Source of the DNA: Bacteroidota bacterium
GTDB lineage: Bacteria > Bacteroidota > Bacteroidia > Chitinophagales > Chitinophagaceae
Direction: 5' to 3'
DNA: 64,000 nt
NCBI GenBank assembly: GCA_023416995.1
Contig: JAEZGI010000018.1
Coordinates: 65,081 to 129,080, forward strand
Shown here: piece by piece, positions 7,134 through 15,980 of the stretch
Numbering within the stretch: position 1 is the first letter of the stretch
Layout of the letters: every line of letters begins with the position of its first letter
Notes under the pieces: generated by a model
Seen by the model: only the letters and a program-made list of their open reading frames with translations
What the model was told of the DNA's origin: nothing
The model's database searches: none
Program-made: the position numbers and the translations under genes

Positions 7134-9674
7134 ATGAACTGGCATACAATCACCGCTGAAGAAACTGTTGAAAGTCTGAATTCCAACCCTGACGGCCTGA
7201 GCGACCAGGAGGCAGCAGCCAGGCGTCTGGAACATGGCCCCAATGAACTCGCTGCGGGTAAGCGAACCAGTGCATTGATGATTTTTTTACGGCAGTTTGT
7301 AGACGTTATGATCGTGATACTGGCGGCTGCAGGCGTTATCTCTGCGGTTGTTGGTGAACTGTCAGATACCATTGTTATCATAATCATCATCATTCTTAAT
7401 GCGATCATCGGCTTTGTACAGGAATACCGTGCAGAACGGGCCATGGAAGCGCTGCAGAAAATGGCGGCTCCGACGGCAAGAATCAAACGAAATGGCCGTC
7501 GCATCAGTGTACCGGCAAGTGAACTCGTCCCCGGCGATATTGTTTTGCTTGAAGCGGGGGATGCCGTCCCTGCCGACATAAGACTAATACAGGCGGGTGC
7601 CCTCAAAGCAAATGAAGCAAGCCTTACAGGCGAATCTGCAGCAGTTGACAAACAACCTGCCCCAATACCAGCTCCCGATCAGCAACTGGCGGAACGATTT
7701 AACATGCTGTACAAAGGCACCAGCATTACAAACGGACACGGTCATGGCGTAGTGGTGGCCACCGGAATGAAGACGGAACTTGGTAAGATTGCAGACATGC
7801 TCGACAAGGCTGACGGCGTTACGCCACTTCAGAAAAGACTCACCGCATTCAGCCGCAGGATCACAGTGATCATTATTTTTCTTTGTATAGGTCTCTTTGT
7901 GACCGGCTACCTGCGTGGGGAACCTGTTAACCAGTTGTTACTGACCTCTATTTCACTGGCGGTGGCAGCTATCCCTGAAGCGCTTCCTGCTGTAATAACA
8001 ATTTCCCTTGCCTTAGGCGCAAGACGATTATTGAATCAGAATGCGTTGATGCGGCGTTTGCATGCTGTTGAAACACTTGGCTCAGTTACTTATATCTGTA
8101 CGGACAAAACAGGTACACTTACAAAAAACGAAATGGAGGTAAGGGAAACCTGGGTGCGTAAAGGCGTTGAGAAAACAGTTTTGAGCGAAGCAATGGCTTT
8201 AAACCATGATGTACAGGAACGCGATGGCCAGCCTGCCGGCGACCCCACTGAAATAGCACTGATAAATCATGCAGGGGATCCACCCGATGCACCTCGTGTA
8301 TTTGATATTCCCTTCGATTCAGACAGGAAAGCAATGACCACTGTTCATGAACACAAGGGCCGGTACAGAGTCATCACCAAAGGTGCAAGCGAGTCGATAG
8401 TTGGCATGCTGGCAACGAACACTAGGATCGATGATATAAGAGAAGCAGAAGAAGCGATGGCTTCCGACGGCATGCGGGTAATTGCTTATGGACAGAAATA
8501 TGTTGACCAGTTACCCCCTGAACATGATGTGAGTGCTTTTGAATCCGAGCTTGAATTTATTGGGCTTGCAGGGCTTGTTGATCCACCCAGGGAAGAAGCG
8601 AAGCTGGCGATCAATGAGTGCCAGACCGCAGGTATCATAACGGTGATGATCACCGGCGACCACCCCCTGACGGCTGCTGCCATAGGCCGGGAAATTGGCA
8701 TCATCAATAAAGAAAATCAACAGGTTATTACCGGTGCTGACTTACAGAATAAAGAAACCGGTTTTCTTGATAGTAACGTTAAAGACATCAGCGTGTATGC
8801 GCGGGTGTCACCAGAGCAAAAGCTGAATATTGTTGATGCATTGCAGCGAAATAACCAGTTTGTATCTATGACCGGCGATGGAGTAAACGATGCACCTTCT
8901 CTGAAGAAAGCAAATATTGGCGTTGCTATGGGCATCACCGGCACCGATGTAACCAAAGAAGCTGCAGACATGATTTTACTTGATGACAACTTCGCAACCA
9001 TCGTGAAAGCGGTGCGCGAGGGCCGTCGGGTGTATGACAACATCAGGAAGTTTTTACGCTATATCCTTACGGGGAACACTGCCGAAATATGGGCCATCTT
9101 CCTGGCTCCTATTCTCGGGTTGCCCATCCCGTTAGTTCCCGTTCAGATTTTATGGGTGAATCTTGTGACTGATGGATTGCCGGCGCTTGCCCTCGCTGCG
9201 GAACCGGAAGAGCGGAACGTTATGCAAAGGCCACCGCGAAAACCCAATGAAAGCATCTTTGCCGATGGCCTGGGCATACATGTGATCTGGGTAGGGATAT
9301 TTATTGGCCTGCTTACCGTTGGCGCACAGGCATGGCTGTTACAAAATGGTATCGAACATTGGCAAACGATCGTGTTCACCATACTTTGCTTTTCACAGTT
9401 ATGGCATGTAATGGCTATCCGCAGTGAAACGGTTTCACTGTTCAAACTTGGACTATTCAGCAACAAGCCTTTGCTCTGGGCCGTGCTTGGAACAGTGGCA
9501 TTACAGGTAGCAGTAATTTATGTGCCATTTTTAAATTCTTTTTTACATACCCAGCCACTAACGATCACGGAGCTGGGTATTTGTATGGGTGTTTCAGTAA
9601 TTGTTTTTGTTGTTGTGGAAGTAGAGAAGCTGGTTAGAAGGAGGTGGAACAATGATCTCGCGAAAACTACGTAG
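7134..9674 (+). CDS. Ca2+-type P-ATPase (P2A)
   Basis: Inner-membrane cation pump of 846 residues. The phosphorylated Asp is Asp324 in CTDKTGT, and the actuator motif TGES is at 165-168. PEALPA at 281-286 supplies the M4 Glu. GNTAEIW in M5 and NLVTDGLPA in M6 match the Ca2+ ligands of SERCA/PMR1 pumps (Asn, Glu; Asn, Thr, Asp), so calcium export is the likely role, with manganese possible. The N-terminal cation-ATPase domain and six C-terminal helices are intact. It starts 54 nt after the SGNH gene and may share its transcript. Confidence 0.95.
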   Translation: MNWHTITAEETVESLNSNPDGLSDQEAAARRLEHGPNELAAGKRTSALMIFLRQFVDVMIVILAAAGVISAVVGELSDTIVIIIIIILNAIIGFVQEYRAERAMEALQKMAAPTARIKRNGRRISVPASELVPGDIVLLEAGDAVPADIRLIQAGALKANEASLTGESAAVDKQPAPIPAPDQQLAERFNMLYKGTSITNGHGHGVVVATGMKTELGKIADMLDKADGVTPLQKRLTAFSRRITVIIIFLCIGLFVTGYLRGEPVNQLLLTSISLAVAAIPEALPAVITISLALGARRLLNQNALMRRLHAVETLGSVTYICTDKTGTLTKNEMEVRETWVRKGVEKTVLSEAMALNHDVQERDGQPAGDPTEIALINHAGDPPDAPRVFDIPFDSDRKAMTTVHEHKGRYRVITKGASESIVGMLATNTRIDDIREAEEAMASDGMRVIAYGQKYVDQLPPEHDVSAFESELEFIGLAGLVDPPREEAKLAINECQTAGIITVMITGDHPLTAAAIGREIGIINKENQQVITGADLQNKETGFLDSNVKDISVYARVSPEQKLNIVDALQRNNQFVSMTGDGVNDAPSLKKANIGVAMGITGTDVTKEAADMILLDDNFATIVKAVREGRRVYDNIRKFLRYILTGNTAEIWAIFLAPILGLPIPLVPVQILWVNLVTDGLPALALAAEPEERNVMQRPPRKPNESIFADGLGIHVIWVGIFIGLLTVGAQAWLLQNGIEHWQTIVFTILCFSQLWHVMAIRSETVSLFKLGLFSNKPLLWAVLGTVALQVAVIYVPFLNSFLHTQPLTITELGICMGVSVIVFVVVEVEKLVRRRWNNDLAKTT

Positions 9675-10195
9675 AAGTTTCGCGTCAGTTACTTTCGTTG
9701 ATCTACGGTTCCGCACTGCAGAATCCAACCATTTGCAATTAATAATTCATTAAAATCCTTTTCAACTATTGCTAATGGTTAACCTGTAGTGTATAAGTGT
9801 TTTTGTGGCACCTTATTTGTTTAGTTGTTACCGCAATGGAATATGATGGATGAATGTGACTACAATAAGACGTTTTAAATTGATCCATTTTGCAAAAAAA
9901 AGTTGGGGAATTGAGATTAAGAATTTGTTAGCTGACTTTTCAATGCGAATTTCATTGTATATTTAAAAAAATAATAACTGATCATTCAGTTCTCCATCTA
10001 ATATCCTCTAGTGCCTTAACATCCAAGGCACCTGAACTAAACTACAAGTCATCGCAGTCTGCGACTGTTGATGTTTCCGTTTAACTAACGATTCTTTTCC
10101 CATAGCGCTGCTGTAAGTGGACTTGGCGGAGCCCTGTCCCGGATCATGAGACAACGATTCGCGAATCACTCGAACACACACAAATTGAATAACCT
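9675..10195 (+). promoter_or_regulatory. Gene-free leader of polysaccharide locus A with several stem-loops
   Basis: 520 bases without a credible ORF, AT-rich to about 10000 and then more mixed. Stems seen: GTGCCTT (10011-10017) with AAGGCAC (10025-10031); CAGTC (10055-10059) with GACTG (10063-10067); and a 12-bp palindrome GATTCGCGAATC (10156-10167). GGCGGAGC at 10125-10132 resembles, one base short, the enterobacterial ops core GGCGGTAGC used by RfaH. In Bacteroides the UpxY protein acts on the untranslated leader of its own capsule operon, so this is the expected place for its target. No exact TAnnTTTG box was found. Confidence 0.5.
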
Positions 10196-10741
10196 ATGAG
10201 TGACAAGAAATGGTATGCAGTATACACAAGAGTAAGGTGGGAAAAAAAAGTTTCCGAATGCCTCACAAAAAGAAGGATTGAAAATTATTGTCCGTTGAAC
10301 AAAGTGCAGCGTCAATGGGCAGACCGGAAAAAAATCATCACTGAGCCGCTGTTTAAATCTTATGTATTTGTAAGATCCACTGAACAGGACCTTGTTGAAG
10401 TTTTGAAGGTCGATGGTGTTATCAACATGGTTTACTGGCTTGGTAAGCCAGCTGTTATACGTCATGAAGAAATCATGTCCATAAGAAACTTTCTGAACGA
10501 TTATCACTATATAAGTCTCCAGAAAATTGATGTTAATATAAATGATCATGTCCGGGTTATTAGCGGACCATTATTAGAATACGAGGGACAGGTAATTGCG
10601 GTTCGTACTAAAACAGTTAAACTTTCGCTTCCCTCATTGGGGTATTTAATGTCGGCTGAAGTTGAAACTTCTAAGATTGAACTAATACATTCTCATTCCC
10701 ATACCCGCATGGAAGTCAACCGGAACATCAATATCTCCTAA
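10196..10741 (+). CDS. UpxY/RfaH-like NusG paralogue, locus-specific antiterminator
   Basis: 181 residues. The N-terminal NGN domain opens with KKWYAVYTRVRWEKKV, and FKSYVFVR lies in the domain core. A C-terminal KOW domain begins near residue 115 (NDHVRVISGPLLEYEGQVIAV). It is the first gene of a long plus-strand polysaccharide locus, exactly where UpxY proteins sit in Bacteroides capsule loci. It would bind RNA polymerase and prevent premature termination in this operon. The product is small compared with housekeeping NusG plus insertions, and a housekeeping copy must lie elsewhere. Confidence 0.9.
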   Translation: MSDKKWYAVYTRVRWEKKVSECLTKRRIENYCPLNKVQRQWADRKKIITEPLFKSYVFVRSTEQDLVEVLKVDGVINMVYWLGKPAVIRHEEIMSIRNFLNDYHYISLQKIDVNINDHVRVISGPLLEYEGQVIAVRTKTVKLSLPSLGYLMSAEVETSKIELIHSHSHTRMEVNRNINIS

Positions 10742-10760
10742 ACCTGAGCTACACAACATT

Positions 10761-10797
10761 ACAATCATATTCATCTTAACCAGATGAGTATGATTGT
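10761..10797 (+). promoter_or_regulatory. Long perfect-wobble hairpin between the antiterminator and first glycosyltransferase
   Basis: Arms ACAATCATATTCATC (10761-10775) and GATGAGTATGATTGT (10783-10797) pair over 15 bp with one G-U in RNA and a 7-nt loop. It starts 20 nt after the upxY-like stop. No U-tract follows (GTATTATATC), so it is not a standard intrinsic terminator. It may be a pause or processing site, or a checkpoint for the antiterminator. Confidence 0.6.
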
Positions 10798-10884
10798 GTA
10801 TTATATCTATCCTTTGAGACATTATTCACCTGTAAAAAACCAAGTTAGCGTCAAGGTCATGTATTCTTCATCTAATTGTTATTC

Positions 10885-11898
10885 ATGCTTCGCCCAAGGA
10901 TTTCCATTATCACGCCCGTAAGAAACGGCCTTCCTTATATCAGGGAATGTATCGAATCGGTTATAGCTCAGGATTATCAGGATTGGGAACTTTTGATCAG
11001 TGACAACTGTTCGGATGACGGCACTGTTCAATATCTTGAATCAATAAATGACCCAAGGATAAAACTCTTCCGACAGCAAGTCAACATCGGAATATTTGGC
11101 AATATGAATTTTCTTCTTAAACAGATCAAAGGAGAATTTTGCCAGGTATTATGTGCGGACGACTTTTTTGTTGGAACAAGTGCATTAGCCGAAATCGTTC
11201 GCTATTGGGAACTCGCGCCTCCGGCAATTGGTTTTGCACGATTTAATCACCTTGAAGGAAGCGGGACGCAGACGAGGTTATTGGAGCGCAAACTCACACC
11301 TTCTGTAGTTACTCCTGCGATGGCCGACATCTGGTTTTTTGCTTTTGGTAATTTCCCGGGAAATCTATCGGATACCACTTTTCGAACAAGCATACTTAAA
11401 GAAGTTGGTGAGTTCAACGAGGAGCTTCCTTACGCCGGCGATTTTGATTTCTGGATCAGGGCCGCACAAAAATATTCAATGGGCGTAGAGAAACTTAAAG
11501 TGATTCATGTACGCAGACATGCACAGGTTGCTTCAATATACCTTAATTTAAAAGGTGAACTTTACCGGCAACATATCTATATATATGAGAACCTTATTCA
11601 ACGATTGTCGGGTCAGTACGACAGGCAGCAACTCATCAACTATTTTAATTTCACCATCGCTGCCCAACACTACCGCAAAGCACTTAAATTTGCTCTACGG
11701 GGTCAGTTTGCATATCTGAAGATCTTTCTTGCATCAAAGTCAAATCTTGATCTGCCGAAATGGTATCAACTGATTGTATGTTTGCCCTATGCGTTATTTA
11801 ACGTTGACCACAGGCTGACAGTAAGGATGGCTCACCGATTGGTACTGAAAGGAAAGTTTAAGTTCACCCATCCCACCGCACCCGCTAATGCGCTTTGA
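10885..11898 (+). CDS. Family 2 glycosyltransferase
   Basis: GT-A fold inverting sugar transferase of 337 residues, cytoplasmic face. The N-terminal PRISIITPVRNG starts the nucleotide-sugar domain. SDNCSDDGT (about 44-52) and the metal-binding CADDFF follow, and GDFDFWIRA carries the acceptor-side acidic residues. I chose the ATG at 10885 over the TTG at 10876 because the fold begins immediately after it. It likely adds one sugar of the locus A repeat unit. The sugar cannot be told from sequence. Confidence 0.9.
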   Translation: MLRPRISIITPVRNGLPYIRECIESVIAQDYQDWELLISDNCSDDGTVQYLESINDPRIKLFRQQVNIGIFGNMNFLLKQIKGEFCQVLCADDFFVGTSALAEIVRYWELAPPAIGFARFNHLEGSGTQTRLLERKLTPSVVTPAMADIWFFAFGNFPGNLSDTTFRTSILKEVGEFNEELPYAGDFDFWIRAAQKYSMGVEKLKVIHVRRHAQVASIYLNLKGELYRQHIYIYENLIQRLSGQYDRQQLINYFNFTIAAQHYRKALKFALRGQFAYLKIFLASKSNLDLPKWYQLIVCLPYALFNVDHRLTVRMAHRLVLKGKFKFTHPTAPANAL

Positions 11899-12006
11899 TA
11901 GTTCATTCGCAAAACTGGTATTCCCTTTTAACCGTTACACTAAAACAGCTCCTGGTACAACTACTTAAGGTTTACCCAAATTATTTCAATAGCTAAATGT
12001 CTCAAT

Positions 12007-14331
12007 ATGCAAATGGATCGCGATAATTTCCAGACAAACAATGAAAGTTTTCTTACGCAGGTTTGGGATAAATATTTTCCTTACTGGCCGGTGTTTCTTG
12101 CATTGATGGTATTAGGATGTGCCGGAGCGTGGTGGTATACCCAGACACGGCTTCCCACGTACGAAACCTCGGCATCCCTTATGATCAAAGACGAAAAAAA
12201 GGGAACGGAAGATGCGAAAATCATTGAGGACCTCAATACAATTTCCGGAAAGAAAATTATCGAAAACGAGATTGAGGTTATCAAGTCAAGAGCTGTGCTC
12301 AACGAAGTAGTAACCAGTTTGCGATTGTATGCCCCAGTGTTTGAAGAAAAGAAGTGGAACAGCGTGTCTGCCTATCATACAAGTCCCATTTCCGTGGAAC
12401 TTAAAGATCCGTCAACGCTTGAAGAAGTAGAACGTGTTGACTTTGCATTTACCGGCGATTCTGCTACCATCAAAATTGATTCTGTCACCTATCCTATGAA
12501 TCGGTGGATCACCACGCCCTGGGGTACCATGCGATTCAATTCAACAAAAAGGCCAACAACCGGAGACGGGAAGTATTATTTTTCGCTGATCCATCCTAAA
12601 CGTATTGTACAGGATCTGATAGAAGAGCTGAATGTTTCGGCAGTAAATAAATTATCAAGTGTATTATCTATCAAATTGGAAGGTGACAATCCAAAACGCT
12701 CAGAAGATATATTGAATGGTATCGTTGAAGCTTATACGCATTCTTCTGCCCAGGATAAAAAAATGCTTGCGGCCAATACATTAAAATTTATCGACCAGCG
12801 ACTTGAATATATTTCTAAGGACCTTGATTCAATCGAAAAGAAACTGCAACAATACCGTTCAGCCAAGGGGGCAATAAATATAAGTTCCCAGGGCGAGCTG
12901 TTTCTCAAAAATGTAAGCGACAATGATCAGAAGCTAAGCGATCTGAACATGAAACTTGCAGTGATGGACCAGGTGGAACAATATGTTGTATCAAAACGAA
13001 ATGATGGCGGCATTGTTCCCTCAACACTCGGCATCGACGATTTGCTTTTGAGCGATCTGCTTACGAAGTTATATGAAGCAGAAATGGAGTATCAGCGGCT
13101 GAAAGCCACCACTGCAGAAAACAATCCGATACTGCTTGCAGTAACACGTCAGATAGATCAGTTGAGACCCAGTATCCTGGAAAACATCAGGAGCCAGCGT
13201 AAAAGCATCGAAGCCAGCAAACGAAACTTGCTTAGCACCAATAATGGCTATGTCAGCACATTGCAAACCCTGCCCCAGCAGGAAAGGGACCTGGTAGAGA
13301 TCAATCGTCAGCATAATACTAAAAGCGCTATATATGACTTCCTCATACAAAGACGCGAGGAAACGGGCCTCAGCTTTTCACCATCAGTTGTGGGAGAAAG
13401 CAAAGTAGTGGATGCTGCTGAATCCAGCATCGATCCTGTAAGTCTCCCCGACCCTGTTGTTTATATCATAGGAATATTGCTGGCAATTGGATTGGCAACT
13501 GTGATCATCTCAGTTAAAGATGGCATGGCCCGCACAATCATGTACAGGCAGGAACTAGAAATGATGACTGATCTTCCGGTGTTGGGCGAAATATCAATGA
13601 ATAAAACCAATGAATCACTTGTATTGAAAAAAGGTCAGTCAAGTTATATTGGTGAACAGTTCAGGATGCTTCGGACTTCCCTACATTACCTTGGCATAGG
13701 CTCGAATGCTAAAAGAGTGCTTGTAACATCAACCATCCCGGGCGATGGAAAAAGTTTTGTAACCGCCAATCTTGGTCTCAGTATGGCTATGGCCGGCAAA
13801 AAAGTAATCATTGTTGAGTTTGATTTAAGCAACCCGACACTCAGTGATAAACTGAACACATCCTATCAAAAAGGATTGTCGGATTACCTGCTGGGAGAAA
13901 TCGATATCGAAGGTGCAATTCAAAAAACAGGGGCCAACCCAAATCTTTATTTCCTCGGGGCCGGTAATCTGCCTGATAATCCATCCGATCTTATACTTAG
14001 TGAAAAAGTAAATTCTTTACTGGCTTATCTCGATGATAAATTTGACATGATTTTGCTGGATACAGCACCTGTAGGCGTTTTAGCCGATGGTTATGTACTC
14101 GCAAGAAAAAGTGATGCAACACTATTTGTAGTGCGCCACGGCCATACACCAAAACGCCTGTTACGTATCCTTGAACAAAACAACCAGATTAACGAACTTA
14201 AAAACACTGGCATCGTCTTCAATGGTGTAAGCAACAGGGGGTTTGTTCAAAACAATGCGGGATACGGTTACGGATATGGCTACACGTATAACACCAGGCC
14301 AAGAAAGCGTCTCGCCAACAGTCTTAACTAA
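12007..14331 (+). CDS. wzc: Wzc-type polysaccharide co-polymerase/tyrosine autokinase
   Basis: 774 residues. Two inner-membrane helices (about 25-45 and 480-500) flank a large periplasmic Wzz/GNVR domain with coiled coil. The cytoplasmic BY-kinase domain has Walker A GDGKS (about 579-583), a Walker A' Asp in VEFDLSNP (about 604) and a DTAP Walker B. The C-terminal YGYGYGYTYNTRPRKR (about 753-768) is the tyrosine cluster that is autophosphorylated. Cycles of phosphorylation set chain length and export in Wzx/Wzy systems. A second in-frame ATG is two codons downstream. The partner outer-membrane Wza is not adjacent, which is unusual. Confidence 0.93.
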   Translation: MQMDRDNFQTNNESFLTQVWDKYFPYWPVFLALMVLGCAGAWWYTQTRLPTYETSASLMIKDEKKGTEDAKIIEDLNTISGKKIIENEIEVIKSRAVLNEVVTSLRLYAPVFEEKKWNSVSAYHTSPISVELKDPSTLEEVERVDFAFTGDSATIKIDSVTYPMNRWITTPWGTMRFNSTKRPTTGDGKYYFSLIHPKRIVQDLIEELNVSAVNKLSSVLSIKLEGDNPKRSEDILNGIVEAYTHSSAQDKKMLAANTLKFIDQRLEYISKDLDSIEKKLQQYRSAKGAINISSQGELFLKNVSDNDQKLSDLNMKLAVMDQVEQYVVSKRNDGGIVPSTLGIDDLLLSDLLTKLYEAEMEYQRLKATTAENNPILLAVTRQIDQLRPSILENIRSQRKSIEASKRNLLSTNNGYVSTLQTLPQQERDLVEINRQHNTKSAIYDFLIQRREETGLSFSPSVVGESKVVDAAESSIDPVSLPDPVVYIIGILLAIGLATVIISVKDGMARTIMYRQELEMMTDLPVLGEISMNKTNESLVLKKGQSSYIGEQFRMLRTSLHYLGIGSNAKRVLVTSTIPGDGKSFVTANLGLSMAMAGKKVIIVEFDLSNPTLSDKLNTSYQKGLSDYLLGEIDIEGAIQKTGANPNLYFLGAGNLPDNPSDLILSEKVNSLLAYLDDKFDMILLDTAPVGVLADGYVLARKSDATLFVVRHGHTPKRLLRILEQNNQINELKNTGIVFNGVSNRGFVQNNAGYGYGYGYTYNTRPRKRLANSLN

Positions 14332-14412
14332 GGCGCCTGTAAAACTTATTTTATCTAACCTTTAGTAACGATTGCCATGTTAAGTGCTGCACACCTGGAA
14401 ACCTAATGTATT

Positions 14413-15960
14413 ATGTCAACCTTATCGCGCTGGATTTCTGGCACGGCCGCATCATGGGCCAAGATTTTTATTACAATTTTTACGCAGGTTGCACTGGTGC
14501 CCTTGTATCTGGCTTACTGGGATGTAGAGACCTTTGGAATTTGGGTTGCAATACAGGCTTTGGTAACTTTTGTGACAATATTCGATTATAGTCATCAAAC
14601 CCTATTAGAATTTGAGTTCCTTCGTTTTGGCGATCAGAATAAACCACTGATCCGAAAATTTCTATGGTCGGGTGTTGCAGTGGGATTGGTGATAAGTTTG
14701 CTGCAACTGGGTTTCATCTATCTCCTTATTGTAACGGGCGGTTTATCATTTCTCCTTGATGCGAAAGATCTTGACAACCCGGTATTATTGAGAGATGCGG
14801 GCATTGTCTTATTCCTGCATGGTGTTAGCTGGATGATTAGTTTCAGTTGTTCCGGGTTACTTGGCAGGGCACTTTCACCTTTTGGATATTTCTCAAAAGT
14901 TTCATGGTGGGGTGTTGGCAGTTCCTTACTAATCGCCCTCTCCACTGCCGTAGCAGTGGTATTGGGAAGTGATCTGCTGGTAACAGGTATAGTTGCAAAT
15001 GCGGTTACCATTTTATACAGTCTGATCTTTTATGGATATCTCTTTACAATACTCAGGAAGGAAAAGATAGTCTGGAAAGCCCCATCCTGGGGACTGGGTA
15101 TTAAGAACTTCCTTATGTCAAATGCTTTATCCGGAAAGTTTCTTCTCGACCTTGTACGGCAGCAGGGAATCAGGTTGTTCCTTGCACCCATTGCGGGTCT
15201 TTCTGCAATGGCCGCCTTTTCAACAATGAGAACAGGGGCGTATTTTGCTATACAGGGGCTTAATACCATCACAAATCCCATGATGCCAGAGTTAATGAGG
15301 TTCCTGCATAATCGCGACCAGGCCCGCAGCTCAGCTTCGTTCGCTATGGTGTGGATAGTCGTAGTTGGTATCATTGCACCTGCGCTCATGATCATCCAAC
15401 TGTTTATTGAACCATTGTTCGAAATATGGACCCGTGGCAAAATCGAAATCAGCCCATTACTATTCGGTTCGCTTTCCATCACCGTTTTGATATTTGCGTG
15501 GGCACAACCAGCTTTTACAGTGCTTCGTGGAAATAATATGTTGAAGCCACAGCTTTACATTTCAATTGTTACAGCTGCCATCACTATTGCAGGTATTTTC
15601 CTGATAGTGCCAAAAAATGGAATCATTGGCGCGGGTATTGCCTTACTAGTGGCGGAAATATTTGCAGCGGTTGTGGTTACTATTATTGCCGCAAAATGGA
15701 TGGTACGCAATGGGCTCCAATGGCCTCGAGGTTTATCCGGCCGATCACTATCATCGGTTGTAGTAAGCAGTATTGCCATTTTTCTTGTTACTTATTTCCC
15801 GGAATTCAAATGGGCAATTGTATTCATAGCGTGCATGTTGTTAGCATGGAACCTGCTTCGTTTCTGGAGTTTACTACCGGGCTTTGCGAAGGAACAGGCA
15901 AAACGTTTTGCAGCAAAACTGCCCGGGTGCAAACATTTACTGTCACCAAAAATGAATTAA
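14413..15960 (+). CDS. wzx: Wzx-type lipid-linked oligosaccharide flippase
   Basis: 515-residue membrane protein with about 12-14 predicted helices and the polysaccharide-transport (MOP superfamily) pattern, with an N-terminal amphipathic start followed by VPLYLAYWDVETFGIW. It would move undecaprenyl-linked repeat units from cytoplasm to periplasm. It sits directly after the co-polymerase and before a polymerase-like protein, the usual Wzx/Wzy order. Low overall sequence conservation is normal for the family, so the call relies on topology and context as well as motif. Confidence 0.88.
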   Translation: MSTLSRWISGTAASWAKIFITIFTQVALVPLYLAYWDVETFGIWVAIQALVTFVTIFDYSHQTLLEFEFLRFGDQNKPLIRKFLWSGVAVGLVISLLQLGFIYLLIVTGGLSFLLDAKDLDNPVLLRDAGIVLFLHGVSWMISFSCSGLLGRALSPFGYFSKVSWWGVGSSLLIALSTAVAVVLGSDLLVTGIVANAVTILYSLIFYGYLFTILRKEKIVWKAPSWGLGIKNFLMSNALSGKFLLDLVRQQGIRLFLAPIAGLSAMAAFSTMRTGAYFAIQGLNTITNPMMPELMRFLHNRDQARSSASFAMVWIVVVGIIAPALMIIQLFIEPLFEIWTRGKIEISPLLFGSLSITVLIFAWAQPAFTVLRGNNMLKPQLYISIVTAAITIAGIFLIVPKNGIIGAGIALLVAEIFAAVVVTIIAAKWMVRNGLQWPRGLSGRSLSSVVVSSIAIFLVTYFPEFKWAIVFIACMLLAWNLLRFWSLLPGFAKEQAKRFAAKLPGCKHLLSPKMN

Positions 15961-15980
15961 ACATCAAACAATAGGACATT

